Assembly: GCF_010093305.1 (NCBI RefSeq)
Contig: NZ_PDWS01000003.1
Coordinates: 62,001-126,000, forward strand
DNA from: Pseudoxanthomonas sacheonensis
GTDB taxonomy: Bacteria > Pseudomonadota > Gammaproteobacteria > Xanthomonadales > Xanthomonadaceae
DNA length: 64,000 nucleotides
Direction: 5' to 3'
Numbering within the stretch: the stretch's first letter is position 1; every line of letters begins with the position of its first letter. Below are positions 33,451-41,582 of this stretch, piece by piece. The position numbers and the translations under genes were made by a program. The notes below the pieces were generated by a model. It searched no databases. It saw only the letters and a program-made list of their open reading frames with translations, and was not told where the DNA came from.

Positions 33451-34362
33451 TCATGGTTTCAAACGGCTCAGGTAATCGAAACTCAGCTTCGCGCTTTCCA
33501 GCGGCGGCCGCTCGAAATTCTCCTGCTCCACGAAATAATGCCGGATGCGCTGCAGATCCATGGCCGCGAACAGTTTCGGCCAGTCCACGCGGCCGCTGCC
33601 GACCTCGGTGGTTTGGGTATCGACGCGGTCGACACCCGTTTTCGCGTCCTTGCGCACGTCCTTGATGTGCAAGGAGGAAATACGGTCCGCATGGCGAGTG
33701 AGCAGCTGCAGCGGATCGGCGCCTGCGGCGGTAACCCAGCCGATGTCGAGCTCCATCGTCACCAGCTCCGCATCGGTGAGCCGCAACAATTCGTCGTAGG
33801 CCACCACGCCGTCGTAGGAGCGGAATTCCATGTTGTGGTTGTGGTAGCCGCAGGTGATGCCCGCCTTGCGGGTGAGCTCGCCCATGCGGTTGAGCTGCTC
33901 GGCGTTCCATTTCCAGTCGTCCAGGGTCATGCCGGCGGCGAGCGCGTTGCCGTCCTTGAAACGCTCGTCCACGGTCGATGGAAACGAGATCACGAGGTAC
34001 TGCGAGCCGATCGCCTTTGCGTAGTCGATGCGCTGCTGCAGGTCTTTCTGTGCGTCGGCCATGCCGCAGTGCATGCTGGGCGCAGTCAGGCCGTTGTCCG
34101 CCAGCATGGCGCGCACCTGCGCGGTGGTCGCTTTTGGTATGCCCGCGAACTCGACCTCGCCATACCCGATCGCATTGACCGCCTTCAGCGTGGCCGGCAG
34201 GTCCTTCGCGACCTCGTCGCGGAGCGTCCACAGTTGAAGTCCGATCGGCTTGTTCAGAGGACCCAGGCGCGGTCGCGCGGCATTCATGGCAAAAGCATCG
34301 AGGGAAGTCATCGCGGTAAGCGCCAGTGAGCTGCGTTGGAGAAATGCACGTCGAGTCAACAT
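33451..34362 (-). CDS. Tat-exported TIM-barrel sugar isomerase/lyase-like protein
   Basis: The 303-residue protein starts with a twin-arginine signal (MLTRRAFLQRSSLALTAMTS). A xylose-isomerase-like TIM barrel follows: GLQLWTLRDEV, YGEVEFAGIPKAT, CGYHNHNMEFRSYDG (metal ligands), VTMELDIGWVTAAGADP and LHIKDVRKD. Periplasmic members of this type occur in 3-keto-glycoside loci and are thought to isomerise or cleave oxidised sugars. ATG 34362 has AGGGAA upstream. It is the first gene of the reverse-strand set and diverges from the second GMC set across a 171-bp gap. Confidence 0.82.
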   Translation of the reverse strand: MLTRRAFLQRSSLALTAMTSLDAFAMNAARPRLGPLNKPIGLQLWTLRDEVAKDLPATLKAVNAIGYGEVEFAGIPKATTAQVRAMLADNGLTAPSMHCGMADAQKDLQQRIDYAKAIGSQYLVISFPSTVDERFKDGNALAAGMTLDDWKWNAEQLNRMGELTRKAGITCGYHNHNMEFRSYDGVVAYDELLRLTDAELVTMELDIGWVTAAGADPLQLLTRHADRISSLHIKDVRKDAKTGVDRVDTQTTEVGSGRVDWPKLFAAMDLQRIRHYFVEQENFERPPLESAKLSFDYLSRLKP

Positions 34363-34507
34363 CGTGTTTCCCTGCCCATTCAAAAAACATATAGGTCGAT
34401 ATACATCCAGTAATGTTGCGTTGCGACAACTTCATCGCACCGCCCATTGTTTGACGCTCGTCTTGATTGGCGTTGCGATGTTACATACTTTTCGCGGTAG
34501 AGTCCTA

Positions 34508-34521
34508 TCGAGCTAGCTCGA
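34508..34521. promoter_or_regulatory. 14-bp perfect palindrome in the divergent promoter region (operator candidate)
   Basis: TCGAGCTAGCTCGA is a perfect palindrome ending just before the AGGAAAC ribosome site of the GMC gene at 34534, in the 171-bp gap between the two glycoside gene sets. A regulator bound here could block translation or transcription of the forward set. No regulator gene lies inside either set. Confidence 0.35.
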
Positions 34522-34533
34522 GGAAACGAAAGT

Positions 34534-36219
34534 ATGGCGGCTGGGAACAGTTCCTTTGATGCGATCGTGGTCGGTACCGGTATCAGCGGCGGATGGGCCG
34601 CGAAAGAGCTGACCGAAAAAGGATTGAAAACACTGGTGCTCGATCGCGGGCGCATGGTGGAACATGGCGACTATCCCACCGCGAACCTGCAGCTCTGGGA
34701 GCTGCCCTATGGCGGCCGTCCCACCCAAGAGGATAGCGACAGGCAATCGGTCGCCGAACGCGGCGGCGTGCTCTCGCAAGCGACCAAGCACTGGTTCGTC
34801 AACGATAGGGAGCATCCCTATATCGAGAAGAAACCTTTCGCCTGGGTGCGCGGTTATCACGTCGGTGGCCGTTCCATCATGTGGGGCCGGCAGTCGTACC
34901 GCTGGAGCCCGATGGACTTCGAGGCGAACGCGAAAGACGGCGTTGGCGTGGACTGGCCCATCCGCTACGAGGAACTCGCGCCGTGGTACGACCGCGTGGA
35001 GAGCTTCATCGGCGTGAGCGGCCAGGCCGAAGGCTACGAGCAACTGCCGGACGGCAAATTCCTGCCGCCGATGGAGTTGAATTGCGTCGAGCTGCACCTG
35101 AAGCAGGCGCTTGCCGACAAAATGGGTCGCGCGCTCACCATCGGCAGGACCGCGAATCTCACCGCGCCGCTCGCGCACAGCCCGCAGCGCGGCACCTGCC
35201 AGTACCGCAATCTGTGCTGGCGCGGCTGTCCGTTCGGGGCTTACTTCAGCAGCAACTCCAGCACGCTTCCTGCGGCGGAGAAAACCGGAAACATGACGCT
35301 GCGGCCCAATTCGATCGTCTACGAGCTCATCCATGACGCGAAGAACGACAGAGCCAGCGGCGTGCGCGTGCTGGATGCGGAAACCAACGAGCAGCTGGAA
35401 TTCCACGCCAAGGTGATCTTCCTGTGCGCGTCCACGTTCGGTTCCACGCAGATCCTGATGAATTCCGTCTCCAGTAGGTTTCCCGACGGTTTCGGCAACG
35501 ACAGCGGCGAGCTCGGCTGCAACATCATGGATCATCACCTGGGCGCCGGCGCCTCGGCGGTTGCCGAAGGCTTCGACGACAAGTACTACTCCGGTCAGCG
35601 GCCCAACGGCATCTACATTCCGCGTTTCGTCAATATCGGCAAGGACAAGCGCGACTACCTGCGCGGTTTCGGCTATCAGGGCGGTGCCGGGCGTTCGGGA
35701 TGGACCCGACTGCTTGAAGATTCCACGCTGGGCGCAGACCTGAAAACGAAGGCCGCGGAGCCTGGGCCGTGGCACATGGGGCTGACCGGTTTCGGCGAAA
35801 CCCTTCCCTATCACGACAATCACGTCACCCTCGATCGCACCCGCAAGGACAAGCATGGGCTTCCGGTGCTGGCGTTCGATGCGGCGCTGCGCGAGAACGA
35901 ACTGAAGATGCGCCAGGACATGGCGGCCGAAGCCGCGACGATGCTGGAAGCGGCGGGATTCAAGAATGTCCACGAGTACGACGGCGGCGATGTACTGGGC
36001 ATAGGCATCCATGAGATGGGTACCGCGCGCATGGGCCGGGATCCGGAAACCTCCGTGCTCAATGCCTGGAACCAGGTGCATGCCTGCAAGAACGTATATG
36101 TCACCGATGGTTCCTGCATGACGTCTTCGGCCTGCCAGAACCCATCGCTCACCTACATGGCGTTGACCGCGCGCGCCGCGGACCACGCCGTCCAGGAACT
36201 GAAGCGGATGAACCTATGA
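34534..36219 (+). CDS. GMC-family FAD dehydrogenase large subunit (set 2), glucoside 3-dehydrogenase-like
   Basis: The 561-residue protein has VVGTGISGGWAAKELTEKG near its start, FAD-contact segments (GGRSIMWGRQSYRWSP), a Cys-rich loop (CQYRNLCWRGCPFGAYFS) and the C-terminal signature GIHEMGTARMGRDPE with NPSLTYMALTARAADH. It is the closest type to the LacA/LgdA catalytic subunits that form 3-keto-glucosides. ATG 34534 has AGGAAAC upstream. Its small subunit overlaps by 4 bp downstream. It is a distant paralogue of the enzyme at 31629, which suggests different substrates. Confidence 0.87.
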   Translation: MAAGNSSFDAIVVGTGISGGWAAKELTEKGLKTLVLDRGRMVEHGDYPTANLQLWELPYGGRPTQEDSDRQSVAERGGVLSQATKHWFVNDREHPYIEKKPFAWVRGYHVGGRSIMWGRQSYRWSPMDFEANAKDGVGVDWPIRYEELAPWYDRVESFIGVSGQAEGYEQLPDGKFLPPMELNCVELHLKQALADKMGRALTIGRTANLTAPLAHSPQRGTCQYRNLCWRGCPFGAYFSSNSSTLPAAEKTGNMTLRPNSIVYELIHDAKNDRASGVRVLDAETNEQLEFHAKVIFLCASTFGSTQILMNSVSSRFPDGFGNDSGELGCNIMDHHLGAGASAVAEGFDDKYYSGQRPNGIYIPRFVNIGKDKRDYLRGFGYQGGAGRSGWTRLLEDSTLGADLKTKAAEPGPWHMGLTGFGETLPYHDNHVTLDRTRKDKHGLPVLAFDAALRENELKMRQDMAAEAATMLEAAGFKNVHEYDGGDVLGIGIHEMGTARMGRDPETSVLNAWNQVHACKNVYVTDGSCMTSSACQNPSLTYMALTARAADHAVQELKRMNL

Positions 36220-36845
36220 AGACCGATATCAACCGCCGCGAGGCGATACGCCGGGTCGCCTTGCTGATGGGCGGCGCCGTTTCGGCGCCGGCCATCCTTG
36301 GCGTGCTCGCCGGCTGCTCGGCCGAGCCGGACACGGAGGCCGAATGGAAGCCGACCTTCCTCACCCAGGCGCAGGCCGCGTTGGTGGCGGAAGTCGCCGA
36401 GATCATGATCCCCCGCACGGATACGCCGGGCGCGAAGGATGTCGGTATTCCGGCTTTCATCGACAAGATGTTGAAGGACGTCTACCCGAAGGATGAGCAG
36501 GCCCGCTTCGTCGCCGGACTCGCGGACTTCGAAACCCAGGCCAAGCGCGAACACGGGCGCGCCTTCGTTGAGCTGGAACCGGCGCTGCGCGCGGCGCTGG
36601 TGAAACAGGCGCATGACCCGGCCGTCGAGGTGGAGCGTGAGGCCACCCAGCCCGTCGCCGAGCGGGGCCGTCCTTTCATCCTCATGACGAAAGAACTGAC
36701 GCTGCTCGGTTACTTCACTTCCGAACCCGGCGCCACACAGGTATTGCAGTACCGCCCGGTCCCAGGTGCGTATCACGCGTGCGTTCCGCTGAAGCAGGCG
36801 GGGAAAGGCAAGACCTGGGCCACCGAGACGAGCTATCGATTCTGA
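36216..36845 (+). CDS. Gluconate 2-dehydrogenase subunit 3-like small subunit (set 2)
   Basis: The 209-residue protein carries a twin-arginine signal (MKTDINRREAIRRVALLMGG) ending in a lipobox (LAGC). The subunit 3 domain follows: LVAEVAEIMIPRTDTPGAKD and VGIPAFIDKMLKDVYPKDEQ. The ATGA overlap with the GMC gene shows translational coupling, so the two form a complex exported by Tat and possibly lipid-anchored in the periplasm. The set-1 counterpart lies at 31006-31629. Confidence 0.87.
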   Translation: MKTDINRREAIRRVALLMGGAVSAPAILGVLAGCSAEPDTEAEWKPTFLTQAQAALVAEVAEIMIPRTDTPGAKDVGIPAFIDKMLKDVYPKDEQARFVAGLADFETQAKREHGRAFVELEPALRAALVKQAHDPAVEVEREATQPVAERGRPFILMTKELTLLGYFTSEPGATQVLQYRPVPGAYHACVPLKQAGKGKTWATETSYRF

Positions 36846-36906
36846 TTCGTTCAACGGGGCGAAAGCGACTAACGCGGTAGCCCCACCTCTCAACCAGGAC
36901 CGACGG

Positions 36907-37815
36907 ATGAATTCGCATCCCAGACTCATCGCGCGCTCGCGCCGTTGCTTTCTCCTTTTCGCCGCACTGTTCGGGGGCGCGGCGGTGGCAGGCACCCCTG
37001 CCGGGAAAGAGGAATGGATAGCGTTGTTCAACGGCCGCGATCTAGACGGATGGACACCGAAGATCACCGGCCACGCGCTTGGGGACAACTTCGCAAACAC
37101 GTTCCGTGTCGAAGACGGGCTGCTCAAGGTACGCTACGACCAGTACGAATCCTTCGGCAACAAGTTCGGCCACCTGTTCTACAAGGACCCGTTTTCCTAC
37201 TATCGCCTGGTAGTGGAATACCGCTTCGTCGGCGAGCAGGCGCCGCATGGCCCAGGAAGCTGGGCCTTGCGCAACAGCGGCGCGATGCTGCATTCGCCGC
37301 ATCCACGCACGATGGGGCGCGACCAGGACTTCCCCATTTCCATCGAGGTGCAGTTCCTTGGAGGCCTGGGCGACGGCAAGGCACGCTCGACGATGAACCT
37401 GTGCACGCCGGGCACGGAGGTCGTGTATCAGGGCTCGATCTATCCCGAGCATTGCCTCAACTCCGCTTCGAAGACCTTCGACGGCGACCAGTGGGTCCGC
37501 GCTGAAGTACTGGTCCTGGGTAGCGGGCAGATCACCCATTTCGTCAATGGCGAGGAAGTGCTCGAGTACGCATTGCCGCAGTTCGGCGGCGGCGGCGTGT
37601 CGGATTTCGACCCAGCGGCCAAACCCGACGGGCAACTGATCGAAGGCGGCTATATCTCGTTGCAGAGCGAATCGCACCCGATCGACATCCGCAAGGTGGA
37701 ACTGCTCAACCTTGCCGGCTGCATGGACCGAAGCGCAGGCAACTACAAGCGCTACTACGTCAAGTCCGTGCCTGAAAGCTGTGTGTATGCGAAAGGCGCG
37801 AAGCCGGAAAAATAG
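36907..37815 (+). CDS. DUF1080 protein, predicted 3-keto-glycoside hydrolase (set 2)
   Basis: The 302-residue protein has a signal peptide (about 30 residues, ending VAGTPAG) and a DUF1080 jelly-roll: WIALFNGRDLDGWTPKITG, FSYYRLVVEYRFVGEQAPHG, GAMLHSPHPRTMGRDQDFP and SIEVQFLGGLGDG. It is about 90 residues longer than the set-1 protein and ends with a Cys-containing tail (CMDRSAGNYKRYYVKSVPES). It starts 61 bp after the small-subunit gene. A hydrolase or lyase of 3-keto sugars in the periplasm is the likely role. Confidence 0.85.
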   Translation: MNSHPRLIARSRRCFLLFAALFGGAAVAGTPAGKEEWIALFNGRDLDGWTPKITGHALGDNFANTFRVEDGLLKVRYDQYESFGNKFGHLFYKDPFSYYRLVVEYRFVGEQAPHGPGSWALRNSGAMLHSPHPRTMGRDQDFPISIEVQFLGGLGDGKARSTMNLCTPGTEVVYQGSIYPEHCLNSASKTFDGDQWVRAEVLVLGSGQITHFVNGEEVLEYALPQFGGGGVSDFDPAAKPDGQLIEGGYISLQSESHPIDIRKVELLNLAGCMDRSAGNYKRYYVKSVPESCVYAKGAKPEK

Positions 37816-37833
37816 CACCGGCGTTATTCGTGC

Positions 37834-37852
37834 GCCGCTGCTCCGCAGCGGC
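37834..37852 (+). terminator. Hairpin after the second glycoside gene set
   Basis: GCCGCTGC-TCC-GCAGCGGC forms a perfect 8-bp stem 18 bp after the DUF1080 stop. No T run follows, so it may stabilise the mRNA end rather than terminate. The rest of the gap up to 38034 shows nothing else clear. Confidence 0.35.
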
Positions 37853-38034
37853 TGCCACAAGTTCGTTACCCGGAATCGCAGCCGGCGCTTGGGATCGAGG
37901 GAAGGTCCGTGGCGACCACAAACGCCCTTGGAACCGGAGGGCGCCAAAGTAGCCAAGGAGGGCACAGAACTATCCGCGGGCACAGCGATGAAGGGTTTTG
38001 AGCCTGGATATTGTCTTCCAGGACTTGAATATCT

Positions 38035-38952
38035 CTAAGCAGCGCTGAACTGATGCAAGGCGAGCCATTCGCGTGGAGAAGAGCCGGTCCTTCTACGGAA
38101 GGCACGCGAAAGCGCCGGCGTGTCGGCGAATCCTAGACTTAGCGCGACCTGCTTCACCGATCGCCCCTCGCGCAGAAGAGAAGTGGCGACATTGAGCTTC
38201 CAATCCAGCGAATAGGCCGCCGGCGTCGTTCCGGTGGCCGCCTTGAACGCCGCCGCGAACGCGCTTCTCGACATCCCGGCGTTCGCGGCCATGCGCTCAA
38301 GCGTCCAATCCACGTCAGGCGCCTCATGCAAAGCAATGAGCGCTTTGGCCAGCCGTGGATCCGACAGGGCCACCATCATTCCTTGCGATACATGCGCCTC
38401 GTTCGGATGGTCGATGATCCAGCGCAAGAGCTGGATCAACACCACTTCGAACAACCGATTGACAAGGAGCTTGGAACCGCACCGCACTTGGTCCGACTCA
38501 GCGAACAACAGATCCAACGCCGCCCCCAGTCCGTCGATTCTCGCCAGTGGCAGCGTGATGACGTCAGGCAGGGACTGGACAATCGGATTTCTCGCGCCGC
38601 CGTCGAAATCCAGCGTAGCGCAGGTGAAATCCGAGCCCTTGATCGGCGGGTTGATGAATTCGTGGTGCACGGCCCTCGGGAAAAAAAGCAGCGTGGGCTC
38701 AGACAGACGGGTGCGTGCCAGTCGAGAACCATCCCGATGAAGCATCTCCATCTCGCCACGCCGCAACACGTGCAGGAATCCCCGGCCGGGCCTCGCATCA
38801 AAGACCTGGTGACCGCAAAGAGGGCCTGCATGGAAGAGCGAAGCCTGCACCCGGAATCGCTCCAATACCGGTGTGAGGCGGTCGATCAAGGGGGCGGCAG
38901 CCTCAGTAACGCTGCCGGCAGGATTGGACGAAATGCCATCTATTAGCGACAT
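38035..38952 (-). CDS. AraC-family regulator with N-terminal cupin domain
   Basis: The 305-residue protein has a cupin sensing domain (about 20-200: FHAGPLCGHQVFDARPGRGF and LLFFPRAVHHEFI). Two helix-turn-helix motifs follow (about 210-300: WTLERMAANAGMSRSAFAAA, then SVKQVALSLGFADTPALSRA), ending in the family SPREWL. It is transcribed divergently from the AhpD-like gene at 39036, which it probably controls. A paralogue lies at 50965 beside another small-molecule enzyme. Confidence 0.88.
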   Translation of the reverse strand: MSLIDGISSNPAGSVTEAAAPLIDRLTPVLERFRVQASLFHAGPLCGHQVFDARPGRGFLHVLRRGEMEMLHRDGSRLARTRLSEPTLLFFPRAVHHEFINPPIKGSDFTCATLDFDGGARNPIVQSLPDVITLPLARIDGLGAALDLLFAESDQVRCGSKLLVNRLFEVVLIQLLRWIIDHPNEAHVSQGMMVALSDPRLAKALIALHEAPDVDWTLERMAANAGMSRSAFAAAFKAATGTTPAAYSLDWKLNVATSLLREGRSVKQVALSLGFADTPALSRAFRRRTGSSPREWLALHQFSAA

Positions 38953-39035
38953 AAAACCACCAAACGTCCCGATCTGGTTCCTATTATGGCTTCAACCGCC
39001 CACCCCGGACGGTCTCTCAACAGGAAATACCTCTC

Positions 39036-39572
39036 ATGTCCCGTGTACCCCTCATCAACCCGGAAGACACCGCCAATGAACGTCAGGTCCTCTTGGGCCA
39101 GATACATTCGGCCTTCGGCGCTACCCCCAACATGTTCCGCGCTGTCGCCAACTCCACCGCTGCCCTGAAGAGCATGTGGGGTTCGTTCGGGGCGCTGGGC
39201 AACGGTGTCGTTCCGGCCAAGCTCGGCGAACAAATTGCCGTTGCCATCGCCAACCGCAACTCTTGCGATTACTGCCTGGCAGCGCATACCGCCTTGGGTC
39301 GCAAAGCAGGCGCGAGCAGCCAGGAGATGGCCGCCGCACAGGCTGGCGAGTCCGAAGATCCGAGGACGGCAGCCGCGCTGCACTTCGTCCTGCGCGTGGT
39401 CGAAGGTCGTGGTCAGATCGAAGACGCCGACGTCCAGCAGTTGCGAGCCGCCGGCTACAACGACGAGGAGATCGTCGAAATCCTGGCACACGTGGCCCTG
39501 AACCTTTTCACGAACTACATCAACGTCGCCTTGGCGGTGCCGGTCGATTTTCCCGGCGTCAAGCTGCGTTGA
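39036..39572 (+). CDS. Carboxymuconolactone decarboxylase/AhpD-like peroxidase-related protein
   Basis: The 178-residue all-helical protein has the AhpD-type motif with redox cysteines, NRNSCDYCLAAHTALG (Cys-x2-Cys with a following His). The rest matches alkylhydroperoxidase-related proteins (AVANSTAALKSMWGSFGAL and EIVEILAHVALNLFTNYIN). It likely acts in peroxide or electrophile defence in the cytoplasm. It diverges from the AraC regulator across an 83-bp gap. The next gene, rof, starts 108 bp downstream. Confidence 0.85.
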   Translation: MSRVPLINPEDTANERQVLLGQIHSAFGATPNMFRAVANSTAALKSMWGSFGALGNGVVPAKLGEQIAVAIANRNSCDYCLAAHTALGRKAGASSQEMAAAQAGESEDPRTAAALHFVLRVVEGRGQIEDADVQQLRAAGYNDEEIVEILAHVALNLFTNYINVALAVPVDFPGVKLR

Positions 39573-39680
39573 CACGGGCGCTTCGGATGCTGGCCGGGAA
39601 ACGCACCCGGCCAGCGCACGCCAGCAGGTTCTCTGTCTTCCAAAGCAGGTCCATACTCAATGAACGCAGAGATTCATCAT

Positions 39681-39977
39681 ATGAGCCAGATTTATGTACC
39701 TATCGACTGCGAATTCCACGATGTTCTGGAAGCAGTCGCAGTGCGTCGGCGCGTCGTCTCCATCACGTACCTGGAAGAATCGGGACAGCGGAGAACGGTG
39801 GAATCGCGTATCGCCGATATTTACGCGAAGGACGCCATGGAGTTCATGCGCCTCGACGATGATTCCGTCATCCGCTTGGATCTGGTTGTCGATGTGGATG
39901 GAGTGGATCGCAGCGCCTTCTCGAAGACATGCGCCATCCCTGCGCGACCGGGCTTATCACCCGACTCACAGCAATAA
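39681..39977 (+). CDS. rof: Rof-like Rho-binding antiterminator
   Basis: The product of about 98 residues resembles the Rof/YaeO family: YVPIDCEFHDVLEAVAVRRR, then VESRIADIYAKDAMEFMRLD and IRLDLVVDVDGV. This is the small Sm-like beta-barrel that binds Rho and blocks termination. ATG 39681 is preferred since the family starts close to the YxPIxC motif; ATG 39660 is in frame. The C-terminal 20 residues are extra compared with E. coli Rof. Confidence 0.7.
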   Translation: MSQIYVPIDCEFHDVLEAVAVRRRVVSITYLEESGQRRTVESRIADIYAKDAMEFMRLDDDSVIRLDLVVDVDGVDRSAFSKTCAIPARPGLSPDSQQ

Positions 39978-39998
39978 GGCAACACGCCGATGCGCCTT

Positions 39999-40730
39999 TC
40001 ACTGGCGGGCGGTCCGTGCGCGTCTTCCACCCTTGCGTTGCGTAGTCGCGCGACTTTGCGCGAACTCCGGGAAGGTCTCCGCTATCGAGTCCGCATCCGG
40101 CAAGATGTAGAACACCCCGCCCCGCTCGAACGTCGGACGGATGATCTGCTCGTAGAACTCGGGCGAGACGTTGATGCAGCCATGAGTGATGCGGTTGTCG
40201 TCCGGCGAAGGCGATGCAAGGCGTTCGGCGCGTCTCTCGGCCGGGACGCCAGTAGCGGTAGGGTGGATGGAGACCGCGGAATCGTAGTCCACCCACAGCA
40301 CGCGCCCAGCGTCGATCGACGGACCGAAACCGCCCACAAAGCGACCCGCAGGCGTCGTGCGATCCCGGCCCGGAATCTCGCGAAGCGCGTAACCGGCGAC
40401 GCCGGGGGCCGTATGATCGCCGATCGCCGAGCCAAAGAGCCCAGGCGCCGCGCCGCGAAGCCGGCCGTCGCCGCCGAACACCAGGATCTGTGCGGCGGCC
40501 TTGTCTATGACTGCGAACGGATAGCCTTGGCTGTCCTTGGCGGCGACAACCCAGCCCGCGAGCTCAATCACCGTGTCGGAGACCTCTTGGCCTGGCGGAA
40601 GCTGGTCGAAGGCGGCGACCGGTTGTGCGGGGGCATGCTCGGCGCTGGCCGCGCCGAAGCTGGCGAACGCCAGCGCCAGCGTCAGCGCACCAAAAACGGC
40701 CCAGATCGCTGGGTGTGTGCACGTACGGAT
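39999..40730 (-). CDS. L,D-transpeptidase-like protein with no canonical start codon for its signal peptide
   Basis: The coding frame holds a YkuD-like domain with IHPTATGVPAERRAE followed by ITHGCINVSPEFY, the conserved His and the catalytic Cys. The nearest ordinary start, GTG 40571, gives 190 residues without a signal. The same frame extends upstream through a good signal peptide (AIWAVFGALTLALAFASFGA, then ASAEHAP) to an in-frame TAA, with no ATG, GTG or TTG on the way. The codon at 40730-40728 is ATC, eight bases after AAGGA, where ATG would be expected (ATC-CGT-ACG). An ATC start or a mutated start codon is likely. It neighbours an Lpp-like gene. Confidence 0.6.
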   Translation of the reverse strand: MRTCTHPAIWAVFGALTLALAFASFGAASAEHAPAQPVAAFDQLPPGQEVSDTVIELAGWVVAAKDSQGYPFAVIDKAAAQILVFGGDGRLRGAAPGLFGSAIGDHTAPGVAGYALREIPGRDRTTPAGRFVGGFGPSIDAGRVLWVDYDSAVSIHPTATGVPAERRAERLASPSPDDNRITHGCINVSPEFYEQIIRPTFERGGVFYILPDADSIAETFPEFAQSRATTQRKGGRRARTARQ

Positions 40731-40771
40731 GGGACGATTCCTTAGAACTTAAGACTGGGTGAAGAGAAAGA

Positions 40772-40799
40772 GACCGGTGGCCAGCAAAGGCCACCGGTC
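40772..40799 (-). terminator. Rho-independent terminator of the Lpp-like gene
   Basis: An 11-bp perfect stem (GACCGGTGGCC / GGCCACCGGTC) with a 6-base loop lies 37 bp after the Lpp-like stop. On the minus strand it is followed by a pyrimidine-rich CTCTTTCTCTTC. It separates this gene from the L,D-transpeptidase frame. Confidence 0.7.
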
Positions 40800-40836
40800 A
40801 CGTTCAGGCTGGTCGTCGCGAATTGTGCAAGAACGA

Positions 40837-41103
40837 TTAACCGCGCGGCACGCGGCGCGGTGCCGTTTCGAGCTTCTGGACGCGGCTTTCTATTTGATCC
40901 AGCCGTTGGTTGGCCTGCTGCGCGGACTGATTGGCCGATTCGGCGCTCTGGGCCGCGCCCTGCACCTTCGTGTCGAGTTGATCGAGGCGTGAGTTGATCC
41001 CTGCAAACTCGTCTTTATAGGTGGCGCAGGCGGAAAGGCTCAGGGCGACGATAGCCACGCCGAGCGCACGCGCCGTCGTCAGATGTTGCTTGGTCAGAAA
41101 CAT
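40837..41103 (-). CDS. Lpp-like small outer-membrane lipoprotein with alanine/leucine zipper
   Basis: The 88-residue protein has a lipoprotein signal (MFLTKQHLTTARALGVAIVA, lipobox SLSAC). A heptad-patterned helix follows (SRLDQLDTKVQGAAQSAESA and NQSAQQANQRLDQIESRVQK), like Braun lipoprotein or Pseudomonas OprI. It ends RRVPRG, so the C-terminal lysine that links Lpp to peptidoglycan is missing. ATG 41103 has GGAGAG upstream. The L,D-transpeptidase-like gene lies just downstream on the same strand. Confidence 0.75.
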   Translation of the reverse strand: MFLTKQHLTTARALGVAIVALSLSACATYKDEFAGINSRLDQLDTKVQGAAQSAESANQSAQQANQRLDQIESRVQKLETAPRRVPRG

Positions 41104-41582
41104 TCCAATCTCTCCTTCATCTTGGGAGTTGGGAATATAGCGGTCTTTTGGCCGGAGTCATGACCCGCCTTCAGCTGGAATTGGGATACGTAGATGGATT
41201 GTGAAGATGTGGCAACCAGTAAGAGTTACGGCTTGAATCCATCAGTCGCCATGGGAACTCGCAGCATTTGATCGACTATCACAACCTTGTCCGCAATCAC
41301 CGGTCTCCACCCAAGGTGAACAGTAGACCTTAATAAACGACCCGTTTTGCACCGACCGATCTTCAGAGACCTCTTCGACTCCTCCCAATTCATCAGCAAG
41401 GAAAGCTATACCGGCCCCTCCAATGCGTCCAGGCGGTCGACATAGTCTCTCCCGGCATCACTACTGCACGGCGCGCAATGTCCGCTTCGGGTCGGAAGCA
41501 GACGCTCGCTACGACCAACCTATCCGTTCGGAAGCAATCGGCGCTTGGCGACGAGTTCACGACCGCTTCCAGTCGATCCCGA
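41104..41582. other. Gene-less stretch with a dispersed palindromic repeat
   Basis: No convincing gene was found in these 479 bp. The part near 41104-41400 is less GC-rich than its surroundings and probably holds the lipoprotein promoter. The element GTCCGCTTC-GGGTCG-GAAGCAGAC (41480-41503) is an imperfect palindrome. Related copies of its TGTCCGCTTC arm are at 49535 and 49861. Confidence 0.5.
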
